From Ustilaginoidea virens (Eukaryota; Ascomycota; Sordariomycetes; Hypocreales; Clavicipitaceae), in assembly GCF_000687475.1 (NCBI RefSeq), contig NC_057317.1, positions 1,736,001 to 1,800,000 of the forward strand: 64,000 nt of DNA. The letters run 5' to 3'. Positions 1 to 12,178 of the stretch are shown here, one piece after another. The notes below the pieces were generated by a model. The model worked only from the letters and a program-made list of their open reading frames with translations, did no database searches and had not been told where the DNA came from. The first letter of the stretch is position 1, and every line of letters begins with the position of its first letter. The translations under genes and the position numbers were made by a program.

Positions 1-3000
1 CGTAACGGAGTACATTGACTGGGCCTTGACTGGGCCTTGACGTGTCAGATTGCAAGGTATTAACAGGTTGCACAGCTGCGAGACTGGCCCCAGCCTGTTC
101 GGGACGTGATGACCAACACTGAATCAATAGTACGAGCACGTATCGGTGAGGCCATGATTAATACTTTTTTTTTCCTCTTGGCTGCTACCTGCTGTGCGTA
201 TCCTCTCGCGTTGACAGGGGCCTGGAAAGGGCAGGGCCATGCGGCCGATTTTTTCTGTTGAATATTACCAGGTATATGTTCTTTTCAAAATCATTGTTGA
301 GATCGGGATTCAGAGCCGCTGCGAACAGGTCATGGCTATGCATAAGCAAGGGGACGTGGAGAACGGATCACGTCCAAATGCCCGTATAACTGACCACAAT
401 CCACAGCAAGTAGGGCACGACGAGCATTATCTGCATGCATCTCAAACTCTGACCGTCATGCCCCTCATGCGATACTACCCTGAGCACAGACTCTTCGGCG
501 GCACAGCACGTCACGACAAAGCCGTGGACTCTCTTCTCGAAGCAACCCTATTCATTCACTCCGGTGCGGCGGAACCGTCACCAGCAGGACTGTCAATTTG
601 CCGAGACGGCGTCGAAAACCCATCCTTGACAATAAGTTATCGGGCAAAGCGCAAAATTCAACATACCTTTTGACCATGGACTCAAACCAGAGAAATGGTG
701 GTTGCCAACAAAGCCAATCGGGTGCGTCTGGCTCCGTTCCCTGGAGCCAAGAGATGAGAAAGATAAGGCTACCATGATGGGGAAAGTGCAGAGGCACAAG
801 GTGAGTCCTGAGTTCCGCGGAAGAGGCAAGTAGTGCTCCATGGTAATATGTATAACGTAGCCTGTTAAGACGAGGTCGATTCTAAATCTAACACTCACAC
901 CTCTAGGCATAACCTGTTCCTGGCAGATCAGATTATCTCCGGTCCGTGTTTATGGTCCCTCAGAATAATCCCGTGGTCGTATCTACCTGAAACGACGAGA
1001 TCCTTCTATTGAATCGACGACTCGTTGATTTCTGCGTGCCTGGTAATGCTGCTCTGCGGACATTCACTTCTCTTTGACCGGGCGACAAGACGCATCGTTG
1101 AGAGTTCGGTGTCCGAATAGCCCCTGGTTTTGACTTGCCATCCACTTGGGACAGGGATTCTCATATCCGTGGAATCCTCTTGTACAAACATTGCTGGATG
1201 AAAGACGAACCTGGATACGCAGACGACTGGATGCAGCACACCAAACGGGGAAAAAGTCGAAACTCGGACTCTTTGCGCCTTTTCTCTGTACCCCCCCCCC
1301 TCTTTTCTATTTCCCTCTCACCCTCCGCGTCTCTCATTAAGCTATTTATTCATTTTTTATTTATTTGCCCTTGGGAAGAGCATGAATTGCGTTGACTGCC
1401 TCCTGGAAAGTCTCTTCTACAGATTACCCCTCTAATGAGCCCTATCTAGGTCAGCTATCCTTAAGGGGAGAGTTGCTTCCACGGATTGTTTCTTGCCACC
1501 CCAGGACCCGTTGTCCCCGCTGATCAGCAGTGTATGCAGCCACGGATAGCATTCAAGAGTCAAGACTGCGAGCATAACATTGCGAATGCGGGGGAAAACT
1601 TGCCAAGGCCTCGGGGCTATCCCGAACGGACGGGGCTTGGAAGATCGGGCTTCCCACCGATCAAATTGCGTCGGAAAGCAACGGGAGGGGCTTGTCTGCG
1701 GAAAGGGGAGTTCCTGTGACGTGACGAGCCAATGTGGCCTCGCTGTACTTGGTTTTTGAGACATGGTCAATGAAGTCTACCAAGATTCGTCGCAGTGGAG
1801 ACCAGCAAAAGGTGCCCATTATGCGCCTTGGCGTTGAAGTGCCAAGAAAGGCTTCTGCATTGCGCCCACATTGCGCCCATATACAAGGATGAACCACACA
1901 CAGCCTGCAAGGAATCGAATACGCAACTGGTCCGGCCGGCGCAAGGTCCACCGCATTCTTGCCACTCGACATTGCTCATTTTGCGGCCGCTGGAGACGGT
2001 TGGTGAAGCTCCACACGCGGGGAAAAGTCCAAGTCGTCAAGGCGCAACGCGGGGAAAACGAGAGTCTGCGGCGTGGGGATCATGATGAGGAGCTACTCTG
2101 CCTGGCACCCCAAGATTCATCTTGCATCTGATGGGAGCATTCCCGTCACCTGTGTGTGAGCGATGAGTAACCAGGTTGGTTTTCTCCGCTGCATGACGGA
2201 AGTGACGTCGATATGTGGCACGGACCATGTTATGTTGCTTGCGGCACTTGAACAATTCGAGTCCGGGTTGCTATTCGCAGGTCCATGCCCATGCAATATC
2301 GACGGCTGATCCTTTTGCTTTTTCGGAGACCTTTGTTTTCTTCCCTTGCAATGCAACAATTCAGCCTCTTCACCCAACAAGTTACATGGAAACACGACAG
2401 ATACGTCGAGAAGGCCTCATGAGTGCCGATACACAGGATTCCGCTCGGTGCCACCAGCTCTCGACTGTCGACTCCCAACGGCGATGTTGTGGAACAAATA
2501 CATAAGAAACGGGCCTGGGCGATTGAAACATCGATGGCGGCCTCCACACCAGCCAGACACGTGGGCCACCCTCGGCTGTCCACAGGTCAAGGCCAGCACC
2601 GGGCTGGCTGGGGTCCAAAGGCAGTCGACATGCTATGGACATAGACATCCGCGCATGCATAGCGCTCCGTAAGTAAGCGCAGTGCCTCTGGGGGAGCAAG
2701 GCTAACGCGCCGCAGTTCGATAAGTCGATGCTGCGGGCAGGCCATCTTGCCAACGATTCCCCGCATCAAGGCTGGGGATGTCGATCGGTCTGGTGGGTGC
2801 TGCAGTCAGCGCCTTGCCAGGTGCGTCGCCCACGGCGGCCGAGGCCAGCAACATGATTGGCTGTGACTTGTCGCTAGCAGGAAGACATCATTGATGTCTT
2901 GGCAGCCACCGATAAGACGTATTGTATTGCGTGTGCATGACGTCCGGCGGGCTTGTCAAGACTCGAGACGAACCCAATGCAACGCCGCGTTGATCAGTGT

Positions 3001-4456
3001 AAGCTACCCGCCGCGGCGCCGCTGTCTCAGCTCCCGGTGATGCCCTCAAGGGTCAATCAACTCAATACTTTGTGCATCAGATAATGGGAGTGGGACATGG
3101 CGTGATTGGGCCACCAGCGTTGTGCCATACATACTACGCAGTGGCGTTGCCCTTCACTCCGACAGAGGGCACAACTTGGCTTCACCGCGAGCGAGAAAGG
3201 GGCAAGGTAGAGGGGGAATATGGAGAGATGGGGAGAATGGCAGAAACGGAAGAAAAAAAGCACGAATCCAGGAATGACTAATAAATAATAAATCAATCCA
3301 AACGCGGACGGGTTTGCTTGTCGGCCAAACAGGACAGGACGCCGCCGATGTGGATCCGTTTAGGGAAATGGGGTCGCAGATTAGTCAATTCAAAGTTGGC
3401 TGCGCCGTGAAGCCGTTGCTGGATTGGGGCTTGCAAGTGTCTGGCGCCTCGACGCAGGGCCAGACCGATGAAGCTGGCGCCGGGCAGCCAGCCATTGCGG
3501 GGGTACATGTGAGGCACCTCGGCGGGGACCCGACTAAAGCTAAACTAAACCAAACTAAACCAAACTAAACCAAACTAAACCAGACTTGGCACGTCGAGCT
3601 GTCAACATTTAAAGTGAATCGACTGGTTATTTTCCGCCAGCCTCTTGCCAGTTGATATGGACCGTTCCGACTTCTAACGTTCCGACTTCAACGGCTGCTC
3701 TCCTTTTCCCCGCGTCCGCGAGCAGAGCAGTCACTGGCTTGCAGTGTCTGGTTCAGCCGTCGCTGGTGTGCCGTACCAGTCTGGTGGTAGCATGTGCCAT
3801 GCCACCTTGACGGCGCCATTTCACTGGCTGTGCCAGACCAATCACACCATCGTCAATGTCTTGAAGCCTTTCTTGGCACTGTGCAACCCCCTTGGACTCC
3901 CACTGCCCAGGTGTTACATAGGCAGGTACTTACCATTGATCAAGAACTGCGGCGGACGTGTCTGCGGACTCCCGTCAGCAGAGCGCCATGTCATATCCTT
4001 TCCCCATTCTGCCTAGCTCGTGCGGCGCAATCGCAGCGCTGTTACCCAACTTTATCCTCGACACGCCAGTCCTTTTTTTTAAGGTTAATTCAATTCGCCC
4101 ATCTACCTATCTCTCTGTTGCCACCGCCGTCCGCTTGCTTGCCAAAAAGAAAACGGATAAGAAAAAGAAAACGAAAAGAGGGAGGCAAAAAAAAAAGAAA
4201 AGACGGAAAGGAAAAGGACCAGGCCGAAATCCTTCCTTGTCCGGTTTTTTTTTTTTTTTTTTTTTTTTTCCCTGGTTGCAGAGTACAAGCAGAGTACTAG
4301 TAGCACCGAGTCCCCTCGAGCGAAGAAACGCCTAGCCATCGCGCTTCCGTCATTTTATCTCTCAGCACCTCTCTTCCCATCGAGAGTGTGTCGTTTTCGT
4401 CCGCCTCTTCCTTCGTCAGACTCCGTCCGGCTCCAGCCGTCGTTGAGCGCCTTTTG
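1..4456. other. Gene-poor left end, no supported gene
   Basis: I see no reading frame here with recognisable domains, plausible splice structure or fungal codon use. All open frames are short and overlap on several strands. The stretch holds a 10-bp tandem repeat at 3544-3582 and a 25-base T run at 4245-4269. The last 400 bases are pyrimidine-rich and A-rich by turns, and probably form the promoter and 5' leader of the transporter that follows. Confidence 0.5.
3544..3582. repeat. 10-bp tandem repeat (CTAAACCAAA)
   Basis: About four perfect head-to-tail copies of CTAAACCAAA lie in non-coding DNA. It is a short minisatellite with no gene attached. Confidence 0.9.
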
Positions 4457-5505
4457 ATGGATTTTGCTCGAGTCCTCTCCAAGCCGACGTCCTTTCGTCT
4501 GGCACAGGTTGCCCAGGATGCTTACGAATTGCCGTTGAGGGTCTTGAAGAACGGCGGCAGCCCGGAAGCCCACCCGTCGCTGGCTCACCTCTGCCTTCTC
4601 GTCTTCGAAGCCGTTCTGGAAGTCGTCTGCGTGAGCTTGCCGGGCTACATCATTGCCAGGCTAGGTCACTTCGATGCCGATAAGCAAAAGTTCCTGGCAA
4701 ACCTCAACGTCATGCTATTCACGCCGTGCCTCAGTAAGGCTTTCCCTCTTGTTTGCCTCTCCCCCCCCCCCCCCCCCCGCGGCCTCGTAACGGCCCTCGA
4801 TTTTCCTGCCTCTCTAATCGAGAGAAATTTGTTGCACTAGTCTTCACCAAGCTCGCCTCGCAGCTCAGCGCCGAGAAGCTGACCGAACTCGCCATCATCC
4901 CGGCCATCTTCGTCGTCCAAACCGCCGTGTCGTGGGTCGTCTCCGTCCTGGTCACCAAGGCCTTTCGACTCAACAAGAGGGCGTCCAACTTTGTGACCGC
5001 CATGGGCGTCTTTGGAAACTCCAACTCGCTCCCCATCTCCCTCGTCATGTCGCTCTCGCAGACAATCAAAGGCCTGCACTGGGACAGAATACCCGGAGAT
5101 AACGACGACGAAGTCGCCGCCAGAGGTATACTCTATCTTCTCATCTTCCAGCAGCTTGGCCAACTCGTCCGCTGGAGCTGGGGCTACCATGTCTTGTTGG
5201 CACCCAAGGACAAGTATGCCGAGTACCAAGACGAAATCGCCGAACAAGGGCAGCAGCGTCATATTCATGAATCTCGGGATGAAGCCGCTCCCTTCCTCAT
5301 TTCCCGACTGGACGGGGACACTGACGAGGAAGACGAGAATCGTAGCCTTGACTCACGCGACTATGAACCCGCCGGCCGGACACCAGTCGTCGGCGCATCG
5401 CAAACATCAGTGGCAGAATCCAGTGACGACGAGGAATTGCTGTCCCCGAAGAAGGCCAGGACCACATACTCCACCTTTGGGAGTAATGGCCGGCGTGTAG
5501 CCGTA

Positions 5506-5536
<31 letters not shown>

Positions 5537-6313
5537 TCATGCTGCCGCACGTGGGCCGCGCCGACGCTGCATGCCGGCCGCCAACGTCCCGCGTCACGGC
5601 GTATCTCGGCAGTCGGTTGCTTCGTGCATACCATGCGCTACCTCGGCCTCTGCAGGTTCTCTGCTCCCTCGCCAAGATGTTTGCTGTCAAGTCTGGAAAG
5701 TTTGTATGGGAATTCATGAACCCCCCCTTGTGGGCCATGCTCTTTGCCGTCCTTGTCGCCTCTATCCCCTCGTTGCAGAGGCTGTTCTTCGAGGAGGGCT
5801 CCTTTATCGACAATAGCGTTACCAACGCCGTCAGGTCCAGCGGTGGCGTTGCCGTGCCTTTGATCCTGGTCGTTTTGGGCGCCAACCTCGCTCGAAACAC
5901 CATGGCTCGTGACGATAACCACGACGCCGAGGAGGAGCAGATTGGAACCAAGCTGCTCGTGGCGTCGCTGCTGAGCCGCATGGTTCTCCCGACCGCAATC
6001 ATGGCTCCGCTGCTCGCCGTCACCGCCAAGTTTCTCAACGTCAGCATTCTGGACGACCCCATTTTCATCATTGTTTGTTTCCTGCTTACTGGCGCCCCGA
6101 GCGCCCTCCAGCTCGCTCAAATCTGCCAGATAAACATGGTTTTCGAGAAGACCATGGGTCGCATCTTGTTCCAGAGCTACGTCATTTGGTAAGCCTTGGC
6201 CATCGCATGGCAAAACCCACCGGGCCGACTGCTAACCAATGCCCCGTAGGATTCTCCCATCCACCCTTTTCCTCGTCATGATGGCCCTCGAAGTTGTTGA
6301 ATGGGCCAAGTGA
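4457..6313 (+). CDS. Auxin efflux carrier-like membrane transport protein (Ecm3-like)
   Basis: Three exons: 4457-4733, 4841-6188 and 6250-6313, giving 562 residues. Intron 1 (4734-4840) has GTAAGG, branch CTAAT and TAG, and holds a 17-base C run. Intron 2 (6189-6249) has GTAAGC, branch CTAAC and TAG. Joining exons 1 and 2 restores the motif TPCLIFTKLASQL, typical of the Mem_trans (PF03547) family that includes plant PIN/PILS carriers and yeast Ecm3. Hydrophobic helices fill residues about 40-215 and 340-562. Between them is an acidic, probably cytosolic loop (about 220-335) with a run of Ala-Asp dipeptides encoded by a GCCGAC repeat. Yeast members sit in endomembranes. The substrate in fungi is not established. 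The start is the first in-frame ATG; an upstream exon cannot be excluded. Confidence 0.88.
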
Positions 6314-6956
6314 GTTTCCATTAGCGTGTTCTGCGCGTCGCGTCGTCGACTTTTCCCTTTCGTTTCTTCTCGGTCGACCAATTTCTGCACTAGCGCTTTG
6401 GCCGTAGTGTATCGAAACATGCGTGTTTCCTCTTCTTCCTTGCGTCTTATATGGAATAGCGTTTTAGTTGGGGTTAGGGTTAGAGCTCTGGGATGAGAAG
6501 TGCGCCTCGGGCAGACGGGTAATGCAAGGGGCATAGATTGCGAGCGTCCCGAATCCTCGAGGCATCCACGAGACAGCGAGGCTTGGCGTTGGGGGCTTTT
6601 GATCTTACTCCTCGCGCCACTTTTGTTCTTTTTGCTTTTCTTTTTCATTTCATTTCTCTTCATTTTCCTTTTCTTTTTTTCCCTGTTTCGTGTACACTAT
6701 AGTCATGCGCTGGACAAAACTCGAAAAAGAAAATCGAGGTAAAAGAGCTACAGCAACAGTCTTTTCTTATCCTTTCGATATGCTTCCTCTCGATAAGCTT
6801 GTAGAAAGTCCTACTCCTCGAAGCACCCCATGGTATGTGACGCACGACATTCGATATGAACACCGATAGTGGCAAATAGGTAGATAAACAAGACTAGGCC
6901 TCCCCCCCCCCCCCCCCCTTCTTTTTTTTTTTTTCTTTCCCTTCGCACCAACCCAA
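6314..6956. other. Intergenic region between convergent genes
   Basis: No gene seen. It holds the 3' flanks of two converging genes, T-rich and C-rich runs (6905-6935), and a short telomere-like TTAGGGTTAG at 6474-6483. Confidence 0.6.
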
Positions 6957-7953
6957 CTAGTCGCCGTTGGACAGTCCAACGGCATCTGGCTGCAATGCCC
7001 AGTCACGAACGGTCCCTTTCCAGTCACTGATGCGGATGTCCTTGATGTCGACGACGATGACGCGGACCTCCTCTCCAGCTACGAAATGGCTCCCTTGGGT
7101 ATTGGCGTCGCCCGAGTTGGTATCCTGGAGAGAGAGGGCATCCCCCTCCTCAAAGGTGTTGTTGGCGAGGTGCTGCTCCGTGTAGAACTTTTCCTCGTCG
7201 GAGCCAGAGGGTGCCAGGCGCGCCGCGCCTCCAATGGTGGCGCTGATGCTGGACACGGCCGTGGAGTTGAGGTTGAGCAGCAGCGAGGCCAGGCTGGAAC
7301 GGTGCTCGGGTCCTGGGGAGCCCCCGGACATGCGGCGACTCTGGGTTGGCGGTCTGTGAGATACCCCTGTTATTCCCGGCCATGGTCAGCTTTCTTCTTG
7401 TCTCCTCTCTTCTTTCCGTCCCCCCCGAGAAAAGAAGAAAAGGAATCTACAAGGGTGCGTGATGCGCGGCCACGTCCCTTGCTGCAGGAGCATGCCAGCC
7501 TTTTTTTTCGAAACTTTTTTTTTTGTCCCATCCAGCGAGTGCGCTTCGTTCACAGCGGCGCCGGCGGTACTTACAGTCGTGGACGAGGAGCGACACGTCC
7601 GGGTTGCTGATTATATTGGCCGTCTTGCGCGACCGCGGGTTCGTCGTCATGATGATGACGGGCAGGGACGAGTACGGCGACGAGGGCAGGTACGTGTAGT
7701 TCATGAGCGACACGTTGGGCACGTTGTCCCTGCAGGTGGCAAGGTGAAGCTGGAGAGATTGGGCGGCATCATGTCAGCGAGCGGACGGAGGGCAGAGGGG
7801 ACGGCCTCCCGGCGACGGGCGGCAGGGGGGGCAGGGGGGGCTTACGAAGCGAGCATTCTGGAGGCACTGGACGACGGGCTCGGGGAGGCGGGTTGTGACT
7901 TGCTTGTGGGTGTCGCCGCCGGAGGCTTCGTAGTTGAGGGGGATCTTGTCCAT
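6957..7953 (-). CDS. Pyridoxamine 5'-phosphate oxidase-like FMN-binding protein
   Basis: Exons on the minus strand are 7953-7846, 7749-7575 and 7366-6957, giving 230 residues. Phases agree at both introns (GTAAGC...CAG with branch CTGAC; GTAAGT...CAG with branch CTGAC). Residues about 20-130 read as an FMN-binding split barrel, with ARFLHLATCRDNVPNVSLMN followed by VIIMTTNPRSRKTANI and VSLLVHDW. This matches the fungal PNPOx-like family (yeast YLR456W and YPR172W type) rather than the classical vitamin B6 enzyme, so substrate and reaction are unproven. The C-terminal third is Ser- and Asp-rich and ends in a beta-rich segment. It is divergent from the carboxylase gene, with 785 bp between the start codons. 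Confidence 0.88.
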
Positions 7954-8738
7954 GGCGGCGGAGGGCCGGGGGTTGCCGGTGGCGAGCGATCTCGGGGGGG
8001 GGGGAGATGATGTGGTGAGGGACGAGACATGGCTTAGCTACAAGTAGTGCTTTGGGGGGCGGCACCCACCTGGGGAAGCACTGGTCCACTTCGGGCCTTG
8101 GGGGCTTGGGTCCTTGTCGGCAGGCGGGTGTCGGCGGGCTGGCTTGGGGGGGGGGGGGGGGGGGTGGTTAGGAGGCATGAAGGCGTCGGGTGCTTGTGCC
8201 AATTGCCAGACATTGACGTCTCGATAGTACATACTCCATACGGACGGAGTGTGTGCATGCGGCAGGACAGGTACTCCGTTCCGATCACCTGCCGCCGACA
8301 AAGCCTCGCTGCCATGCCCATGGACATGGCCGGCTGCCCGGCAGGTGCTGGCATCTGGCCGCACCGACCGGCAAAGTGGCCTGGCGTGGGACACCGCAAC
8401 CGCGCGCGTGATCAGGCAGGCAAGCGTTTCATGCGGGACCGGCTCGGCTACACTCGGCTCTCCCCGCGGTCGGTGTAGCCCTTTGGTCGTTGAGCCGACA
8501 GGCATACACTTGGCAACCTAGCTTTGGCGGCGTCGTCGCCTCGTTGTTGACCCCGAACTCTCCGCACTCCCTCCCCCCTACGAAAAGATCCCTCAATGGC
8601 GCCCGTTCTCTGAATTGCGTGACGGAGGGATTCTTACAATCGTCCGTCGTCATCGTCCATCGTCGTCCGTCGTCGTCGTCCGTCGTCGTCAACATCCGTC
8701 GTCGTCGCCCTCGTCATCATCGTCATCGTCCTTCCGCC
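7954..8738. promoter_or_regulatory. Divergent promoter region
   Basis: This 785-bp region separates the starts of the flavoprotein gene (minus) and the carboxylase gene (plus). It holds G runs on the plus strand near 8148-8164 and a degenerate GTC-type repeat at about 8640-8725, which probably lies in the 5' leader of the carboxylase. No specific regulator site could be assigned. Confidence 0.5.
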
Positions 8739-10456
8739 ATGCGTTCCCTCAGGGCCAGCCGCCTCCCGCTGAGGCCGCTCCCTCGCCACCTCTCCACGTC
8801 TTCGCCCGCCGCTCCCAAGCCGGCGAAGGCCCTCAGCTCGGTGCTCATCGCCAACCGCGGCGAGATCGCCATCCGCATCAACCGCACGGCGGAGCGCATG
8901 GGCATCCGCGCCACCACCGTCTACACCGACGTCGACGCCGGCTCGTGGCACGCGTCGACGGGCTTCCAGTCGCTGGGCCTGGGCCCCGCCAACGGCTACC
9001 TGGACGGCGACAAGATCATCGCCCTGGCCAAGAAGCACGGCATCCAGGCCCTGCACCCCGGCTACGGCTTCCTCTCGGAAAACGCCCAGTTCGCGGCAAA
9101 GTGCGAGAGCGAGGGCATCGTCTTTGTGGGGCCGCCCGCCGCGGCCATGGCCGACATGGGCGACAAGGCGCGCAGCAAGGACATCATGACGGCGGCCAAC
9201 GTGCCCTGCGTGCCGGGGTACCACGGCCCGGAGCAGGGCGAGCGGGAGCTGCTCCGGCGCGCCGGCGACGTCGGCTTCCCCGTGCTGCTCAAGAGCGTGC
9301 GCGGCGGCGGCGGCAAGGGCATGCGCATCGTCATGACGCCCGACGACTTTGCCGCCCAGCTGCGCAGCGCGCGCGCCGAGGCCCGCGCCTCCTTCGGCGA
9401 GGGCGGCGAGGTCATGCTGCTGGAGAAGTACATTGTGCGGCCGCGGCACGTCGAGGTGCAGGTCTTTGCCGACCGCCACGGCAACACCGTCGCCCTGGGC
9501 GAGCGCGACTGCAGCGTCCAGCGGCGGCACCAGAAGGTGCTGGAGGAGTCGCCCGCCCCGGACCTGGACGAGGCCACGAGGCGCGACCTGTGGGACAAGG
9601 CCCGCCGCGCCGCCGCGGCCGTGGGCTACGTCGGCGCCGGCACCGTCGAGTTCATCCTCGACCGGGACACCGGCGCCTTCTACTTCATGGAGATGAACAC
9701 GCGCCTGCAGGTGGAGCACCCGGTCACGGAGATGGTGACGGGGCTGGACCTGGTCGAGTGGCAGTTCCGCGTCGCCGCCGGCGAGCCGCTGCCCCTGAGC
9801 CAGGCCGAGGCCGAGGCGCGGATGCGCAGCCTCGGCGCCGCCGTCGAGGCCCGCGTGTACGCCGAGAGCCCGGAGAGGGGCTTCGTGCCCGACTCGGGCA
9901 AGCTCGTGCACGCGGCCCTGGCGGACTGGGCGCTGGCCGACCCGGACGTCCGGCTGGACTGGGGCTTCGGCTCCGGCAGCGCCGTGTCCGAGGCCTACGA
10001 CGGCATGATCGCCAAGCTGATTGTGCGCGGCGACGACCGCGCCCAGGCCGTCGCCAAGCTGGCCGCCGCCCTGCGCGCCTTTGAGATTGCCGGCGTCAGC
10101 ACCAACGTCGAGTTCCTCAAGCGCCTGTGCCGCTCGCCCGCCTTTGTCGCGGGCGACGTCGAGACGGGCTTCATCGACAAGTGGCGCGACGAGCTCTTCC
10201 GCCCGGCCCGCATCCCCGACGAGGTCTTTGCCCAGGCCGCCCTCGGGCTGCTCGGCCCCCCGGACCTGCGCCGCGACGCCGAGCCGCACGGGCTGCCGCA
10301 CGGGCTGCCGCTCGGCTTCGGCGACGCCCACGCCTCCTGCCCCCAGCGCCGCCTGGCCTTCAAGATCCTCGACGGGTACAGCGCCGACGAGGGCCAGATT
10401 GTCGACGTCGCCGTCACGCAGACCGGCCGCAACCTCTACGACATTGCCGTCACGCC

Positions 10457-10489
<33 letters not shown>

Positions 10490-11210
10490 CGGCACCACGA
10501 CAACGTTCCGCAGCGTCGCCACCGAGCCCCGCGCACATGGCGCCGTCGTCACGCTGCAGACCTACTTCCCCGGCGAGAGGGTGCTCTCGTCCGTGGTGCC
10601 CCAGCCGCGCGACGACGGCACCACCAGAGTCACCGTCTTCCAGCACGGCGTCAAGACCGAGCTGGCGCTGCTGCCCCCTGCCTGGCACGACAAGGCCCTG
10701 GGCCTCAAGGAGGCCGCCGCCTCGGTCGCCGCCCCCATGCCCTGCAAGGTGCTGAAGAACGAGGTCGCCGAGGGCCAGGAGGTCAAGAAGGGCGCCCCGC
10801 TTGTCGTGTGAGTTTTTTTTAGTTGGGGTTTTTTTTTTTTTTTTTTTTTTTTTTCTGGACGCGCAACCTACCTAACCCCGGGCCACGAGGCACACGCCCC
10901 CTTCTTTCGCCACGCTCGTACTGACGAAATGGAACCCCCCCCCCCGTGTGCAGCATCGAGTCGATGAAGATGGAGACGGTGATTCGCTCGCCGCAGGACG
11001 GCGTGGTCAAGAAGCTGGTCCACAAGGAGGGCGTAAGTGAATCTCCCATCCGGACCGAGTGTGCGCCTCACGCTGATGGCCTTTTTTTTTTTTTTTTTTT
11101 CCCTTCTCCTTTTTTCTCCTGCGCGTTTTTTTTTTTTTTGTTTTTAGGACATTTGCAAAGCGGGCACCATCTTGGTGATTTTTGAAGACGACCAAGCCAA
11201 GGCGTCGTAG
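8739..11210 (+). CDS. mccA: 3-methylcrotonoyl-CoA carboxylase, biotin-containing alpha subunit
   Basis: Exons 8739-10807, 10954-11032 and 11148-11210 give 736 residues. The enzyme carboxylates 3-methylcrotonyl-CoA in mitochondrial leucine catabolism, together with a beta subunit not in this window. The N-terminus is Arg/Ser-rich and suits a mitochondrial presequence. The biotin carboxylase domain starts near residue 31 (SSVLIANRGEIAIRI), has a glycine-rich ATP-grasp loop (RGGGGKGMRIV), and the signature EMNTRLQVEHPVTEM near 318-332. A linker and a C-terminal biotinyl domain follow, with the biotin Lys695 in ESMKMET. That motif is in the 79-nt second exon. Intron 1 holds a 26-base T run and intron 2 two long T runs. 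Length and domain order fit the fungal alpha subunit. Propionyl- or acetyl-CoA carboxylases are larger or differently built. Confidence 0.95.
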
Positions 11211-11940
11211 AGCCCTTTCCCCCCGGGGGGGTAAAGGGGGGGGGGGGGGGGGGTTTGGTCGTCATGGCTGTTGCCAAGTTATTCCTTCTGTTGGGGAAGG
11301 ACGTGTTTCAGTGGGTTGGGCGTGTGGTTGATTGACATGTACAATTTTGCTTGCGTATCCAGCGAGCCGAGTGCCGGCAGAAGAAGGGAATGGCCGGGAG
11401 AGAGCAGTGATGGCGGTTGGTCCTGGGGAACAGGAGCTCGAAGTTGCTCTTGGGGCCATGGATGCTAGATCCCAGGCTGGTCGGCTGCAAGTGCAAATAG
11501 CATGAGGCAATTTTCTTCCTATCGAGCTATGAATCCCAGCGAGAAAACGAATCATCTGGCCAAGCCGGCAGTCGGTCATGCTCGTTGATATCTAAGCAGA
11601 CAGCTGGCGATGGACCGAGTACCAACATGACCAAGGCTCTTCTTCATGAGCCATTTCCACCTCGGCACTTGATGCAAATAAGCACAACAAACCATCGCTC
11701 CTCCTCAGCCAGGTCCACCCCGGCACCTGACGCAAACAAGCAATAGCAAAACATGCTCCTCCTGAGAGCCGTGCAGCCGCCCAGGCACCTGCCGCCCTGA
11801 GCGCGCCTTTGCTGCAATCGTGAGCTGTAATCGCGAAACGGAAAACCCAAATGATGGCTCCGCTCGTCCTGTGAGCCGTCTTCATCCCCAACGCGGGGGC
11901 AGAGTAGCCCATGTGGTCCTCCACCGAGAGGAGTCGGCCG
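11211..11940. other. Intergenic region between convergent genes
   Basis: No gene seen. A G run follows the carboxylase stop codon (about 11237-11254). A segment of about 30 bp on pyrimidine-rich sequence recurs imperfectly near 11640-11770 (cctcagccaggtccaccccg-like). The rest is plain 3' flanking DNA. Confidence 0.5.
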
Positions 11941-12145
11941 CTACCTGGTCATCATCTTTTCGGGGTCGTCGGGCAGATATCTGGCCAATTTGGACTTTTT
12001 GGCCGCCTTTCTGATGCGCAACCACCACGAGTCCAGGTACTTTGCGTATCTGGGATCCGAGGGCGGAATGTATTCGGTGAATTTCTTCAACAGGTTCTGC
12101 GACCACGTTGGCCATGGGGGAAAAACAAAAAAGGCACACAGACAC

Positions 12146-12178
<33 letters not shown>

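Noticed and set aside
4245..4269. T25 run as the tail of a minus-strand retroposon
   Set aside because: The best flanking match is only six bases (GTCCGG), too weak for a target duplication.
8615..10084. Long Arg/Pro-rich frame on the plus strand over the carboxylase gene
   Set aside because: Wrong frame of the same GC-rich coding sequence; low-complexity product.
8634..10688. 684-codon open frame antisense to the carboxylase gene
   Set aside because: It is a mirror of strongly GC-biased third positions in the real gene. The product is Gly/Ala/Val/His-rich without domains.
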